A stretch of DNA of 64,000 nucleotides from Limanda limanda (lineage: Eukaryota; Chordata; Actinopteri; Pleuronectiformes; Pleuronectidae): assembly GCF_963576545.1 (NCBI RefSeq), contig NC_083639.1:21360118-21424117 (forward strand), written 5' to 3'. Shown here piece by piece: positions 1 through 10,430 of the stretch; positions within the stretch are counted from its first letter, which is position 1, and every line of letters begins with the position of its first letter. Both the position numbers and the translations under genes were made by a program. The notes under the pieces were generated by a model. The model saw nothing but the letters and a program-made list of their open reading frames with translations. It was not told the DNA's origin and searched no databases.

Positions 1-1008
1 TTAAAGTATGGATTTTTTTCCATAGAGTTGAGCCGTCAATTTCCTACCCATGGCTGATGTGATTGACCCCATCTTGGTTTGGTGCTTGCTTCCAGATGGG
101 AGAATCAGAAACGTTAATCAATAGACTCTCTCCCTCTCTTCTGACTCCCCCCGTCTCTTTCACCTTAAAAGCAAGCAAAGAAAAGAGCAGCCCGCCCTCG
201 TTTACAGAGTCAGGCGTGAAAACAACTTGGTGGCAAAAAGTCAAGTGGCCTGTAGTCTCTGAGGCAACCTTGGTGAATGTGTCATGTTGTGTTGTGGCTC
301 CACCTTTGTCTTTTCTCTAGTCATAGCACCATAACCGCCTCCTGCTACTCCTCCAGTTCTTTCCTCTCCTGAGCCAAAAAACATAAGGTTTGGTGGGCAA
401 GCCCTGCAGGAGGGAAGGAAAGCTGCTACGAGTGAGCAAGGTCAGAGATAAGTGAAGGTATTAACTCGTGGAATGAGACAGAAAGAGACCAACAGAGATG
501 CACGTGCACGCCTGTCCGTGTGTGCACACTGCTCCATTTGAGCTGTTCCTACAGTCCTTCTGCACACAGGAAGCACGCAGGGAAACTTCCCCTGTCATTA
601 ATCATGGTGACAGGCCTTTTGTTGTCACTTAGCAGCTGTGTGCCGGGAAACATTACTCTACTGTTTGGGATTTTACACACACACACACACAAACAGACGC
701 ACGCACACAAACAGAGTTGCATGTACATATGGGACTATAAAGGTGCTGATGTTGGCCTTGATTGAACCTACAAAGATGATTGTTATTCTGCTGCACTAGT
801 TCTGTGTCTGCTCAACTGTCTCATACAACTGAATATCAGAGCAACAACAACAGCAGAATTTAATTAAACATTGGTCAGGAACCCGCCATACATATATACA
901 GGTAAAGGGCTATATGTTTTACCAGGAAGACAAGCACAGATACGACCCGCCCTACTCGGCCTCTGATGGCCTTACTCAAATGATTGTCCTAACCAATCAA
1001 AGGCAGAG
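1..1008. other. No gene recognised; short (CA)n tract
   Basis: I see no coding region, RNA gene or mobile element with supportable limits. A short CA microsatellite lies at about 675-691. The small open frames have no recognisable domains. Confidence 0.6.
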
Positions 1009-1012
1009 TTAA

Positions 1013-1536
1013 GGCCGGCTCATGCTTCTGCAACTGCGTCTTTTCACGCAGTTGTGTCGAAGGATTCGTTGTCATTCATGGTTCTCCAAGCGTTGCGCGT
1101 GTTGCAAAGCAATTCACCGCCAGAACACTAGGCGGAGTAATGTTTTTTGTCGAAGACGGCCTTAGAGACGTCTTCTTTGTGTGTGGCAGTCGTCGTCGAC
1201 TGTTTATTTACATCGCCACTGCTGCTCCTCATAGCCTTTTTTCTGGCGGACAAATTTGTCCAATATCTTCAGTTATACAAGTGTTCATACTTTCGGATCT
1301 CTTCTGTCAAACGCATTCTTCTAAATCTTCCGTGGTTTCTGCCGGTATTATAGGGCATGAAACCCAAAATGCGACTCCGGAAAGGATGTAGTTAGCAGAC
1401 CAATCACAGCCTTGCGGTCTGTGTGAGGCTTGCGGAGCTTTGCCATATAGTTAGAAAAATTGGGCGACGTATGCAAGCACGCAAGTAGGGATATTGCGCT
1501 TGCGTGCCCCTGAAAACGCAGAAGCATTCGCCGGCC
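1013..1536. mobile_element. MITE with TTAA target duplication (piggyBac- or Kolobok-type)
   Basis: The element is about 524 bp. Its left end GGCCGGCTCATGCTTCTGC is matched by the right end read in reverse (GGCCGGCGAATGCTTCTGC, 17 of 19 identical). TTAA directly abuts both ends (1009-1012 and 1537-1540). TTAA duplication plus terminal inverted repeats is characteristic of piggyBac and Kolobok elements; I cannot choose between them from the ends alone. No transposase is encoded, so it must have been moved in trans. A related single end occurs at 12705-12720. Confidence 0.85.
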
Positions 1537-1540
1537 TTAA

Positions 1541-2127
1541 GGCACGTGATGCTTGTGGGATATGGCTTGTAGGATATGAATGAATGATGTGCACAGCATG
1601 TGATTTAGAAGTGAATATGTGCTATGCTGATTTAAAAATAAGTTGGTGTATGCCACAGATTGTGTACACCCTTACACAACACTATTTCAATTAAATGTTT
1701 TAAATTTTCAAATTTTTGGGTGATTTTCAGCGCCCTAATTGGCGAGTGAAAAACTGTGAATAATGACCATGTAACATGGTGTATTGCCGCAACCCCAGAT
1801 TATGTGGCACTGGAACCTCCCACCTGGGCTGGTAAGTATAGGGTGAGCCTAACAGAAAGAATGGCAGAAACCACGGTCAACATGAAAAAACAAAAGGCCA
1901 AGTTAGGACGCTGACATTAGCCACTGGTTTTTGTTCATCTCCTTCACCCTGAAGCAGGACAGCTCCATGCCCACTCCAGAAATGTTGGTCTGCACCACAA
2001 AGGGCTGGTTGAAGTCTGGCCTCTGCAATACTGTATCATTAAAGAGAGTCTTTCAAACTCATGAACGCTTCTTCATGCTTCTCCTATCAGGGCAACTGGT
2101 TGGGGCTGCACTTGGGGGTCAGATCGG
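1541..2127. other. No feature recognised
   Basis: AT-rich sequence between the MITE and the Gypsy fragment. Nothing supportable is seen on either strand. Confidence 0.5.
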
Positions 2128-3053
2128 TTAAAGGAGCTGCAAATGTAGCAAGTGGGGCACAAATTGCCAGTACCACCCTGCCAACCCCAGAAAGGACTTA
2201 AGCTCTGACTGATTTTTGGGATGAGGACAGGTACTCAGTGCCTCCACTTTGTCTTGTCTCTTAGCCAAGTCTCCTGTTGAGCAATGGAACACTTCTTGGG
2301 CTGCAATGTCAAACCGGCTTGATGAAGGCGCTGCATAAGCTCTTTGAGATGCTGCCCATGATCCTCCCATGTGATACTAAAGATGACGATATCATCAAGG
2401 CAGGCCACTGAAAAAGACTGCCCTGCCAAGACCTGGTCCATGAGTCTTTGAAAGGTGGCAGGTGCTCCATGTAACCCAAAGGGCATAACAGTAAATTGAG
2501 GAAGGCCTTGAGGTGGTCTGAAGGCAGTGTACTGCCTGATCATAGCAGCTAAGTGCATCTGCCAATAACCTCTATACAGGTCGTATGTGCTAATGTACTG
2601 GGCTTTACAAATGTGCTCAAAAAGGTTATCTAGTCTTGGTGTAGGATATGCATCAAAGTTTGACTGAGACTTCAACTTACGAAAGTAAATACAAAATCTA
2701 GTGGAGTCCTTTTTCAGGTCAAGCACTATCAGACTATTCCACTCACACTTTGACCTTTCAATAACACCTAAAGACTTCATCACTTCGAGTTCATCCTTTA
2801 ATGCAGGAAGAAGCCGCTCAGTAACTCTGTACATTGTTTGATGGCTTAGGGTCAGATCCTGGTGGATATTACTGTGCTCCACCAAGAAGGTGTACCCTGG
2901 TTTGTCCACAAACAAACCGGGAGGAATAATGGCCAGCAGCTGCTCCTGCATCTCAGATGACAAATTAGATAAATCCAAGTTAACATGAGTGTCATCTGTA
3001 TTTCGGGGAAGAAACTGGTCATTTTGATCCTCTTCTTTCCAAACACAACTCAA
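2128..3053 (-). pseudogene. Ty3/Gypsy reverse transcriptase fragment
   Basis: Read on the minus strand, 3053 to about 2235 encodes the fingers and palm of a Gypsy reverse transcriptase. Visible motifs are a damaged primer-grip region RFCIYFRKL, then YISTYDLYRGYWQMHL, MPFGLHGAPATFQRLMDQVL and the catalytic box as CLDDIV, with Cys in place of the usual Tyr of Y(L/V)DD. A frameshift near 2300 moves the downstream part into another frame (2128-2370), which carries LKSFLGLAGWYWQFVPH, the conserved segment before RNase H. RNase H, integrase and LTRs are not seen. The frameshift, the altered YLDD box and the missing domains show a dead copy. The gag scrap at 6180-6434 has the same orientation and may belong to the same element. 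Confidence 0.9.
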
Positions 3054-3194
3054 TTTTTTCTTTTAATAACCAAATAACCAAATGTTTGATCTAGGGAGAC
3101 AGGACACAGAAGAGACTTTCAATTTTCAAACTTGCCATGATACAAACAATTGTTCACCATTGTTCTAAAGAACGCTACATTTCTGGAGCTATTT
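3054..3194. other. Short unassigned spacer
   Basis: Between the Gypsy fragment and the first tRNA-like repeat. No feature is seen. Confidence 0.4.
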
Positions 3195-3470
3195 TTCCAA
3201 CGATCATCGTCACAGCAGTTTGCTGCAACAGTGACTGATATCAGGTATAAGCATCTGTGGGGGAGTTGAAGATGTTTTTCCAGTAAACAAATCAAACCCA
3301 GGTCTTCCGTGTGATAGGCGAAGTTGCTTGCCACTGTACTTACGAGGACTGCTGCAATACAAAATTTGGCCATGTCAATGGAAAGGTGGCGCTGATCTGA
3401 ATGCCACAGCACTGTACGTCATCACTGGGTAATGATGACAAACTTTCTGTTGCACTGGCTTTCTACACCA
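3195..3470 (-). repeat. Diverged interspersed repeat with tRNA-like (SINE) core, copy 1
   Basis: On the minus strand this block aligns along its length with 4565-4835: similar order, spacing and many shared words, such as a conserved HLSI-DMAK / HLSI-GMPK stretch if translated. Inside is a tRNA-like core with an A-box-like AGTACAGTGGCAAG, then CTATCACACGGAAGACC and a B-box-like GGGTTTGATT. This suggests a SINE or a tRNA-derived region. Homology extends about 130 bp upstream of the A box, which is unusual for a plain SINE. The family is not identified. Confidence 0.55.
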
Positions 3471-4564
3471 GGAAACTGGATTTTGAAAAGGAACATTTCC
3501 TGAGGTTTCTTCCGGGTCCCTCTTGAGGACACTGCCTCAAGTGTGGAACGGACCTTATCTAAGCGAAGTTTCTTTTACATAGAGCTGTGACTTACTCTCG
3601 AAGCAAAGAACCATAGGGCACCTTTATATCTTGCTCCACAAGTAGAGCAGAATCTGTCATGCTGCTTCTATAGGAGGTTACTCTATTTGGTGGTGTGTCC
3701 GTTCAAACCCCTGGGATGAGCCTGGCATGATATTGGCTTGAGCTTGTGTGACAGAATGAAGCAGCGACTGCCTGAGAGATAATGTAAAGGTTGTCATCCC
3801 TAATTTTTATTAAAGTTTCCACCCCATCTGCAAAAACACATTCACTGTGAATAACAACAAGTGTGATTGTCTTCATCAAGCCTTGGAATGATGATCTCTT
3901 AAACCCAATACATCAAATGAAGATACCGAAGTTATGTGTCACAATTACTCTTTGTCAGCAGATTTTGGCATCACTGTGTCTGATAAAAGTATCGTCGCAG
4001 GAAGTTGTGTAGGCTCAGTTTTGAGCTGGCGATGGGGAACATGATAAGATATAGAAACTGATATGCCACATGCCATTCTTGCTTGACACTGGATAATACA
4101 TCGATACACACTGAGTCCCAATCATCTCTTCTCATCAGAGGAGCCAAATCCAAATATGTGGCATTTGAGTTCTTGTTGATAATTGAAGTATCGCCTACTG
4201 TCCCAATCTGTTGCCGAGATCAAGTGTGAGTTTTTCTCATCCAGACTTTGAAAGAGGATCTATGAAACACAATTGATGGAATAGAGATGCAGCAGTTATG
4301 AGTCAACAATTGTTGACTTACAATTATGACAAAGGAAACTGATTCTGCCCAGTTTTAAGCTGGGGACCGCTCGCTTGTTAAACACTACACTGAAACTGCC
4401 CTACTACAGACTATCAGAGCGAAACACTGAAATATACACCAATGCAAACCGAGTCCAATAAGCATTTTTCATGGAGGAGCCAAATCCAAAGGAAGAGTTT
4501 ACTATAGAGTCCTTTGAGATATCAGAAGAGAGATTCAAAACTCAAAGTTCACTGTGACCCAGTG
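3471..4564. other. Unassigned; shares a 17-bp word with its own downstream part
   Basis: No gene is recognised. A 17-bp word GAGGAGCCAAATCCAAA occurs at 4138-4154 (one mismatch at most) and 4474-4490, so this stretch probably belongs with the two flanking diverged repeats. Confidence 0.35.
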
Positions 4565-4835
4565 GCCCAATCACCGTTGAAGTAAATGCCTTTTGTGCGA
4601 GTTGATATCAGTTGATACAGGGGAAGGGAGCATTGTCCACCTCTGAGAGCAAAACCACTGTAGTGAAGAACCCCAGTCTTCCACGTGACAGGGGAAGAAT
4701 CTTGCCACTATGCCTACAAGTATTACTTCAATAACCAATTTGGGCATGCCAATTGAAAGGTGCGCTGTTCTCAATGTTTTTGCATTGTATGCTCTCTGTT
4801 GGGGAATGATGTCAAACTGTCCTACCCAAACCCAA
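4565..4835 (-). repeat. Diverged interspersed repeat with tRNA-like (SINE) core, copy 2
   Basis: Partner of 3195-3470, in direct orientation about 1.37 kb away. Its core is better preserved. On the minus strand it reads TAGGCATAGTGGCAAG (close to the pol III A box TRGCNNAGYNGG), then CCTGTCACGTGGAAGAC and GGGGTTC (start of a B box). The A-to-B spacing of about 35-40 bp fits a tRNA-derived SINE head. There is no tRNA cloverleaf good enough to call a functional tRNA. Confidence 0.55.
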
Positions 4836-6090
4836 AAGGCTGCTCCATGATTCTCAAATCACCGAAGTAAGGACACTCAGTACAAACGTATGCTAGCTTC
4901 ATATGTGTCATGTTACTAAAGGATCGACTTTGAACAGTGACAAATGAATATGCATCAGCTGAATCAGAAGATGCATATGGACATTATCCTCACACACACA
5001 CATATTCTCTCACACGTAAATGGATTTACAGTGTCTTCTGTTCTTTGTCCCTAGGCTTTGTCTGCACTGTTGGCAAATAACTGAATAGGCGACATTCAGG
5101 CAAGATAAGCCCATCAACTGTATGCTGGTTGTGTGTATGTGTGTGAGTCTTTCTAAGCAAAAAGGGCACTATGGGCTTTATCCCCCAAAATGCTAAATTC
5201 TGGACTCCACTATGCTCTGTGTGCATGTGCGCACACGTGCATGTGTGTGACAGTGAGTCTGGGTCCACTCGCTTAGAGTTGAACTTTATTTGACCTTACC
5301 TCCCATGTTGCACCCCTCCTAGTAACAGCCCACGGCTTCCCATAATTCCTACCATCTCTTTTATTCACTCACACACTTAGTGCAGAGATCCTGACACAAA
5401 CCCACACCTTCCTCCTCGCTCTGCCAGAGCTGTTTGCTGTGACAAAGAGCACTTGGCTGTTGGGTGACAGTCCTTGTTTACCTCCCTTTACTCACTCAGT
5501 CTCCTCCTCTTCCTCCTCCCTCTGTTCATCTCCAGATTCCTTACTATTTTTCTATAAACACCCCTCAAAGAGTTGGTCATAGATAAAGAGATCCTCAATC
5601 TAGGATTGAGAGAGGATGGCCCTGTTGTCTCTTCAGCTAGTGCCACAATACATGAAGATCTATTTCTTTACTTCTTAATGGTGTGTGTGAGTGAGTGTGT
5701 GACTACTTGTGTGAGTGTGTTTCCATCATGCCTCTGCAGTAATAGGTCACACACACAGCAGGGCCACAGTTTATCAGCTGCAAAATTTGTCCCTTATTGA
5801 TTTTACACCTGAAATGAAAAGAGGTGCTGGGAATGTCATAAAAAAGCTGCGGAATGAATTGACATCACCATTTCCAGCTTGTATAATAAACGTTAAGGGT
5901 GCAAAGAAAGATAGCTTCTTCTTTATCCACACATTGAACTCACCAACACACACAAAAAGTACTTCCTTATGACAGGCAGGTAGGCTTCCTTCAGAAGTGT
6001 AAATGAGCGAAGATATGTGTTTGGAGATGACAGGAGGAGGTGCCTGAAGTCAAATCCAATACTTTTACCTTTGCTAGAGTCAAAGCTCTT
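4836..6090. other. No gene recognised; GT/CA microsatellites
   Basis: Simple GT/CA-rich tracts occur near 4990-5010, 5140-5160, 5220-5250 and 5685-5725. Open frames here are explained by the repeats. No domain is seen. Confidence 0.55.
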
Positions 6091-6179
6091 CTAACTTAAT
6101 GTACCTTTTCGGTGACAAGCATGCACTCTAACATCACACATGGTATACATTTAAATAAAATATAAATTGCACTTTGATT

Positions 6180-6434
6180 ATAGTAACTTATTTCCGTATA
6201 GACAGTGTCGTCTTTTTTCATTGTTGATCCTCCGTGCTCGCTCCTCTGGGCTAAGCCAAGCTGCATGGATTCCTCTTCAGAACTCGGAGAGGCCGTTCTG
6301 GTGTAAAAACTAGCTGGAGAGGTGGAACTGGCCTCCACAGGCGTAGTAGGTGGAGAGTACGAGGGGACAGACTGAGAGGAGCACCCCCTGCCTTTCCAGG
6401 CGACGGACTGACCGGCTGTCACAGTAGAGCTCAT
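6180..6434 (-). pseudogene. Gypsy gag fragment
   Basis: The minus-strand frame starting at 6434 is Ser/Thr/Pro rich and ends in EEESMQLGLA. After a one-base frame change the sequence reads SPEERARR and then RRHCLYGN. An acidic MQLG followed by (L)SPEER and a Cys at the start of a zinc knuckle is the signature of fish Ty3/Gypsy gag just before the CCHC finger. The rest of the knuckle and the protease are not found. Same strand as the RT fragment at 2128-3053, so the two may be remnants of one element separated by the sequence between. Confidence 0.6.
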
Positions 6435-6665
6435 TGACCGGAGATGGATTGGTCTGTGGGTGTTTCCGTGCTGGTGTTCATGCAGGCCAGTTCATTATAT
6501 TTACACCATGGTAAACTGGACCCAATGTAGACACAGGCTGATACCCATTATAGTGAAGGAACAATCTATTCGGAAATCGCAGGCAATTGAGGGAGAAGAC
6601 GGACTATTTTGCCATCTTTCGGCTGAACTCGGTAGGTATGGATAGCTTGAATACATTTGAGTCCT

Positions 6666-7075
6666 GGTTAACCTTAGCCTGGGTGCCAGATGAACTTAGT
6701 CCCGCCCACAACATTTTTTGGTCGGGAAGTTCGGTCTGGAGTCGGTGAGAAATTATCTCCGAACAGAAGCTGTTCGGACCAATCAAATTGTCAGGGCGGG
6801 CTTTATACGATGATGGACAGATGATCAACAGTTACGTAATCAACTAAGTCATCAAAGAGCACTTGGGTTGACTTTGTTTTCCACAAACATGCCTGCCGCT
6901 GGAGAGCTGAGATGTGTAGATGCTGCCATTGAGTCTGTTTTAGGAGACATCGACAGCGCATTAATTTTGAAAGAGGAACAGAGAAACGCGATCGAGGCAT
7001 TTGTAGATCGAAAATATGTTTTTGCCGTCCTTCCTACGGGATTCATATGTCACATACTACGTTGCTCTGATTGAT
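6666..7075 (+). pseudogene. RecQ-like helicase first-exon scrap with upstream transposon-like end
   Basis: The frame from the ATG at 6889 encodes LKEEQRNAIEAFVDRKYVFAVLPTGF up to about 7044, split here as LKEEQRNAIEAF plus VDRKYVFAVLPTGF. LKEEQ...AI..F...(K)DVFAVLPTGFGKS is the Q-region plus Walker A of RecQ-family helicases. The Walker A stops at PTGF: the following GKS is absent, and the frame runs 9 more residues to a stop. This could be a truncated exon ending near a splice site or a mutation. RecQ-like exons of this type are repetitive in fish genomes and I infer a transposon origin. No downstream helicase motif is seen. Confidence 0.6.
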
Positions 7076-7315
7076 TGTAGGTCTATCCAATTGAGCGAAG
7101 AGGCATTCTTTTTCCTGGTGCGGTTGAAACAAGCCCCATAATCACAGCCCAAAGGAGCGGTCTCAGACTCATATTCTGACTAGAATCATGAGTATGACAA
7201 CGTCGGGCTAGGTTTACCTATCTGTGTGGTGTACAATTGTGTGAGTTGCCAACATAAGCTAATGAACAGGCACAACGTTATTTGTGCTGGCATTTTATTG
7301 CCGTGTCTGCCGGTT
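7076..7315. other. No feature recognised
   Basis: Between the helicase scrap and the GTTCA-rich hAT-like subterminal region. Nothing supportable. Confidence 0.4.
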
Positions 7316-7819
7316 TCTGTTCATTGAACACGTTCACTTTTATGAGAACGATGAACTGAACGCAACTCAATGACAAATAATTAATTTGAACGGTGAACAC
7401 GTTCATATTTTAGGGGTCCTCGCTTATAGCCGACAGGAAACTTCTCTCTTTATGTGTAACTTTCTTAAAGTCCAACGAACACAACACACTTCTTGTTCGT
7501 AACTCCGACACTCCTATCATCCACCACCGTATTCTTCACTCCACTTCCTCATTCACCCTTGACACACCAACTCATCAGCCAATGAGAGCCTGCCATCCCA
7601 CAAAACCCTACAGCCATTGGCCTAGAACTGTCACGTGCCCCACCCCTACCTGTTCACTGACCCTCAGGACATTTCAATACTTTCTCCTGAGGAAAGAGGC
7701 CGTCTAAATCGAATGCTTGCACCATGTCATTGCTCAATGCCCGTAAAATGTCCACTTTGTAGCCTAACCTAAACCAACTAACTTGACTTCGAACTACGTT
7801 ACCCTTGATTCATGGCGGG
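7316..7819 (+). mobile_element. Left half of an old hAT-like element split by the Gypsy insertion
   Basis: The region begins with short GAACG/GTTCA inverted motifs (about 7320-7410) typical of one end of a fish hAT family. The right half (32130-32539) carries the same GAACT/GTTCA-type motifs and a clear hAT-style end reading CAGTGTTGTGCAAGTTCAC in reverse. Two CCAAT boxes (near 7579 and 7613) make this the promoter side, and the TATA box of the right half lies just past the insertion. The last five bases, GCGGG (7815-7819), are the Gypsy target duplication. The left terminal repeat itself is decayed, so the start is approximate. Confidence 0.5.
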
Positions 7820-8210
7820 TGTGACGGCCTGCTGGCCTGTGCCGTTCCATGCCATTTATCTAACTCTCTGTTTGTGCTCTCTGGTCTCTGTGTGCAGTTT
7901 GGCTGATTGTAAGTGATGAGCCTTAATTGGGTGCACCCAGCACGAAGGTTCACCTGACTCGTTAAAAGCTCTGGCTCCTCCTCCTTCGGCAGATTCGACC
8001 TGACACTGCTGGTCTTGGCCCAGCATGGGCATGTTGTGCTGATCATTTGTTTTGTCTTTGTGCGTTGTCATTTGGATTTGATGCAGACGTTTTGTTAACG
8101 TGTTTTTGTTGGATAATTGCACCGCTCGAAATCTACAATAAAACCATCGTGTTACATGGTAAAACTTACTCCGTCCGCTCTGTTATGTCATTTCTATCCT
8201 AGGTGTGACA
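7820..8210 (+). repeat. 5' LTR of the Gypsy element
   Basis: 391 bp, starting TGTGACGGCCTG and ending CCTAGGTGTGACA. It contains a polyadenylation-like AATAAA near 8140. The last about 65 bp are repeated at 32065-32129 with few differences, which proves the right edge. The first 11 bases match the start of the solo LTR at 52671-52997 read on its own strand. Confidence 0.85.
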
Positions 8211-8212
8211 TA

Positions 8213-8224
8213 TGGGGGCTCGTC
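8213..8224 (+). other. Primer binding site, tRNA-Pro type
   Basis: TGGGGGCTCGTC lies two bases after the 5' LTR. It equals the first 12 bases of the classic tRNA-Pro primer binding site; the match decays after that. It fixes the direction of the element as plus. Confidence 0.75.
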
Positions 8225-8397
8225 TAAAACACCAGTTTCGTAGCCAAATTGGATAAGGTGGTAAGCGTCATCGTCTGATTATTTCTGATTAACTTAGATA
8301 AGAAAAGCAGGGTCTCCTGTTAAGACAGGCATCGGGTAATTTGTTGATCTCAATAGCAAATCAAGAGTTAATTGGGGAATATTTCGTTTGTTTGAAT

Positions 8398-9500
8398 ATG
8401 GCTTCAAAAATTGTGACTCCGTCAGCTGAGTTAATAAACTCTATGACTAAAGAGCAGTTAATCGAGGTTGCGGACAATTATAACATCATCGTTTCCTTAG
8501 TACAAAGGAGATTAAAAGAGAGCGTTAGGTGCGTAGTTGTGGCCGGGTTAGTGGATCAGCAGGTGCTAATTACTACAGCGCCACCATTTGAACCGCAAGC
8601 GTTTACTTTTGAGGAGCAAAAGGCTCTGCTGGTAATGCAGCGGGAGACGGAGCTTGAAAATCCGTCTCACGCAAGAGGTTGGGAAAATAAAGCTTGATCA
8701 AGAGCAACAGCGAATCAATCTGCTGCGAGATGGTAAAATTCCAGGTGGCCAGTCACCTACGCCTAATTTAAACGTTGAAAAGAAGATTCGTTTAGTTCCA
8801 CCATTTAGAGAGGCTGATGTGGACAATTTTTTTCAATTGTTCGAGCGGGTAGCTGATGCGCACAGTTGGTCAGACGTGGAGAGGACTCTGCTCCTCCAGT
8901 GTGTGTTGACCGGCCGCGCTCAGCTCGCCTATACAGTCAGGTGTATGATAAGGTGAAACTGCAGTGCTTAAAGCATACGAACTGGTGCCAGAGGCTTACC
9001 GTTTTCGTTTTCCGCAATATGTGGAAGATATACGAGCAAACTAATGTTGATTTGTGAGAGCTTTAACTTTGCAGTTTACTTGTTGGCGAAGATCCGAAAA
9101 TATTGCTACATTGGATGATTTAGTTGATCTATTTTTGTTAGAACAGTATAAAAACACGCTCTCCAAAGGTGTCGCCATGTACGTAAGGTGCGCACTGCTT
9201 CCGAGGCAGCCGTGCTGGCTGATGAATGGGAGCTGACCCACCGTTCACGCTAAGATCGTACAGAAATGGATAGAGGTAATTTTCGGTCATGGCCTAAAGT
9301 TGTACCTGTGCCTCAAGCTCAAGAGCAGTGGTCTGCTCAAAAATATCAGCCTGTGCAAAGGCCTGCTCTGGATAAGGATGCGTGTGGTTACTGTTTTGCA
9401 AAAGGTCATTGAATGAGGCAATGTCCAGTGCTCAAAGCAAAGAAAGCTCAATCGTTTAACACGACTGCCGAGGCTTCAATCCTGGGTGTTCCAGTGCCTG
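8398..9500 (+). pseudogene. Gypsy gag
   Basis: The frame from the ATG at 8398 gives an N-terminal helical region (MASKIVTPSAELINSMTKEQ) that shifts frame near 8660. The next frame carries RLVPPFREADVDNFFQLFERVA and LLLQCVLTGRAQLAY, the conserved capsid-like core of this gag family. Later parts are again frameshifted. At about 9387-9432 a CCHC zinc knuckle is visible as CGYCFAKGH, a stop codon, then MRQCPV. At least three frameshifts and one stop make it non-functional. The product would have been the structural protein of the virus-like particle. Confidence 0.85.
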
Positions 9501-9561
9501 CGATCGTTGCTTGGAGTTGCCCACTGACAGGCCGGCTTGCGCCTCTGCGTGTGTGGCAGAC

Positions 9562-9661
9562 CGCAATGTGATGTTTTATCCATTAATCTCTGATGGCTTT
9601 GTGTCACTTGTTGGTGGTCATAAAGTCCGAGTGAACATTTTGAGGGATACTGGGGCTAGTG
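9562..9661 (+). pseudogene. Gypsy aspartic protease, N-terminal part
   Basis: The frame around 9598-9660 encodes VSLVGGHKVRVNILRDTGAS. LRDTGAS is the retroviral-type aspartic protease active site (Asp-Thr-Gly). The coding sequence stops two bases later, where the hAT end begins. The remainder of the protease is at 31314 onward. Deleting the insertion and one copy of its 8-bp duplication leaves the reading frame continuous, so the insertion came after an intact protease existed. Confidence 0.9.
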
Positions 9662-9779
9662 CAGACATGGGCAAAGTACGGCCCGCAATTTTTTTAGCAC
9701 TTAAATGGCACGTACTTATAGAACTTTGTAGTTTTGCTTTATTTTTTAAATAAATCGTACTTTCTTGATTCTTGTTGTT

Positions 9780-9850
9780 CTGGGTTTGAACCCTCGGGGT
9801 TGAATGCACTTATTGTAAGTCGCTTTGGATAAAAGCGTCAGTTAATTTAA
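9780..9850 (+). repeat. SINE remnant (B box plus L2-type tail)
   Basis: GGGTTTGAACCC resembles a pol III B box. It is followed by GTAAGTCGCTTTGGATAAAA and GCGTC, the well-known 3' tail shared by fish SINEs and L2-type LINEs. It lies between the left hAT end and its transposase start. Only part of a SINE is present. Confidence 0.6.
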
Positions 9851-9938
9851 ATTTGCCCGGGAGTGTGGTGTATAGGGCTCGAAAGGGCACATGATCTCCC
9901 TTCACTTTTTCCCTTTGCCCTGTGAGCCCTTCTGTAAA

Positions 9939-10310
9939 ATGAGAGGATCAAGGAAACGAAAAGTGTACAATGAGTGCCAAGTGTTTAACACGGAGTCAAC
10001 AACAAAATACTTTTTGACTGATGTCCAATCGAAGGCTGTATGCCTGATATGCCGAGAAACTGTCGCAGTTTTCATGGAGTACAACATCAGCCGAAGCATG
10101 CTAACTACGCTAGCAAGCCGTCAACGCAAGAACGGGTGGCTGCAGCTCAGAGGTTGGCGACTAATTTACAGACTCAGCAACATTTTTTTTCACAGACAAA
10201 CTGCGATTAAAGAGTCATCTACCAAGACATGTTTTTTGGGGGGCATTCGAAATAAAGGCTAGCAAGCCTTCAGAGAAAGGCTTGCTAGCCTTTCTCTGAA
10301 GGCGAGTTTT
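9939..10310 (+). pseudogene. hAT transposase, N-terminal domain (GTF2IRD2/ZBED-like family)
   Basis: The start at 9939 gives MRGSRKRKVYNECQVFN, then TTKYFLTDVQSKAVCLICRE and VAVFMEYNISR. This is the N-terminal CxxC zinc-binding region of the hAT transposases related to GTF2IRD2 and SCAND3/ZBED proteins. Near 10090 the frame changes, and the expected family sequence continues in another frame (SKPSTQERVAAAQRLATNLQ at about 10112-10170, then FWGAFEIKASKP). The segment ends with PFSEGEF-like coding interrupted by a 22-bp inverted insertion at 10269-10290. Nothing of the catalytic RNase H-like core or hATC domain of this protein is seen further on. The product would bind the transposon ends in the nucleus. 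Confidence 0.85.
10255..10302 (+). repeat. Templated 22-bp inverted insertion in the hAT transposase
   Basis: The sequence has the order A-B-A'-B'. A 22-bp segment (10269-10290) is the exact reverse complement of the flanking sequence that would be contiguous without it (12 bp from the left flank joined to 10 bp from the right flank). Removing it restores the family motif SKPFSEGEF. This is the pattern of a replication template switch. Its length, 22, shifts the frame. Confidence 0.85.
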
Positions 10311-10430
10311 TGTTAAATGGCCTTGCAAATAAGTGCTTTGCTACTTGGTAAAGGCCAAATCCTTTCATGTAATGATATTAGTAGGGACGGGAATCGGCAG
10401 GGACCTCCCGATACGATACTATCACGATAC

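Noticed and set aside
3195..4835. Functional tRNA genes
   Set aside because: A and B box-like words exist, but no full cloverleaf with a plausible anticodon arm and acceptor stem can be drawn.
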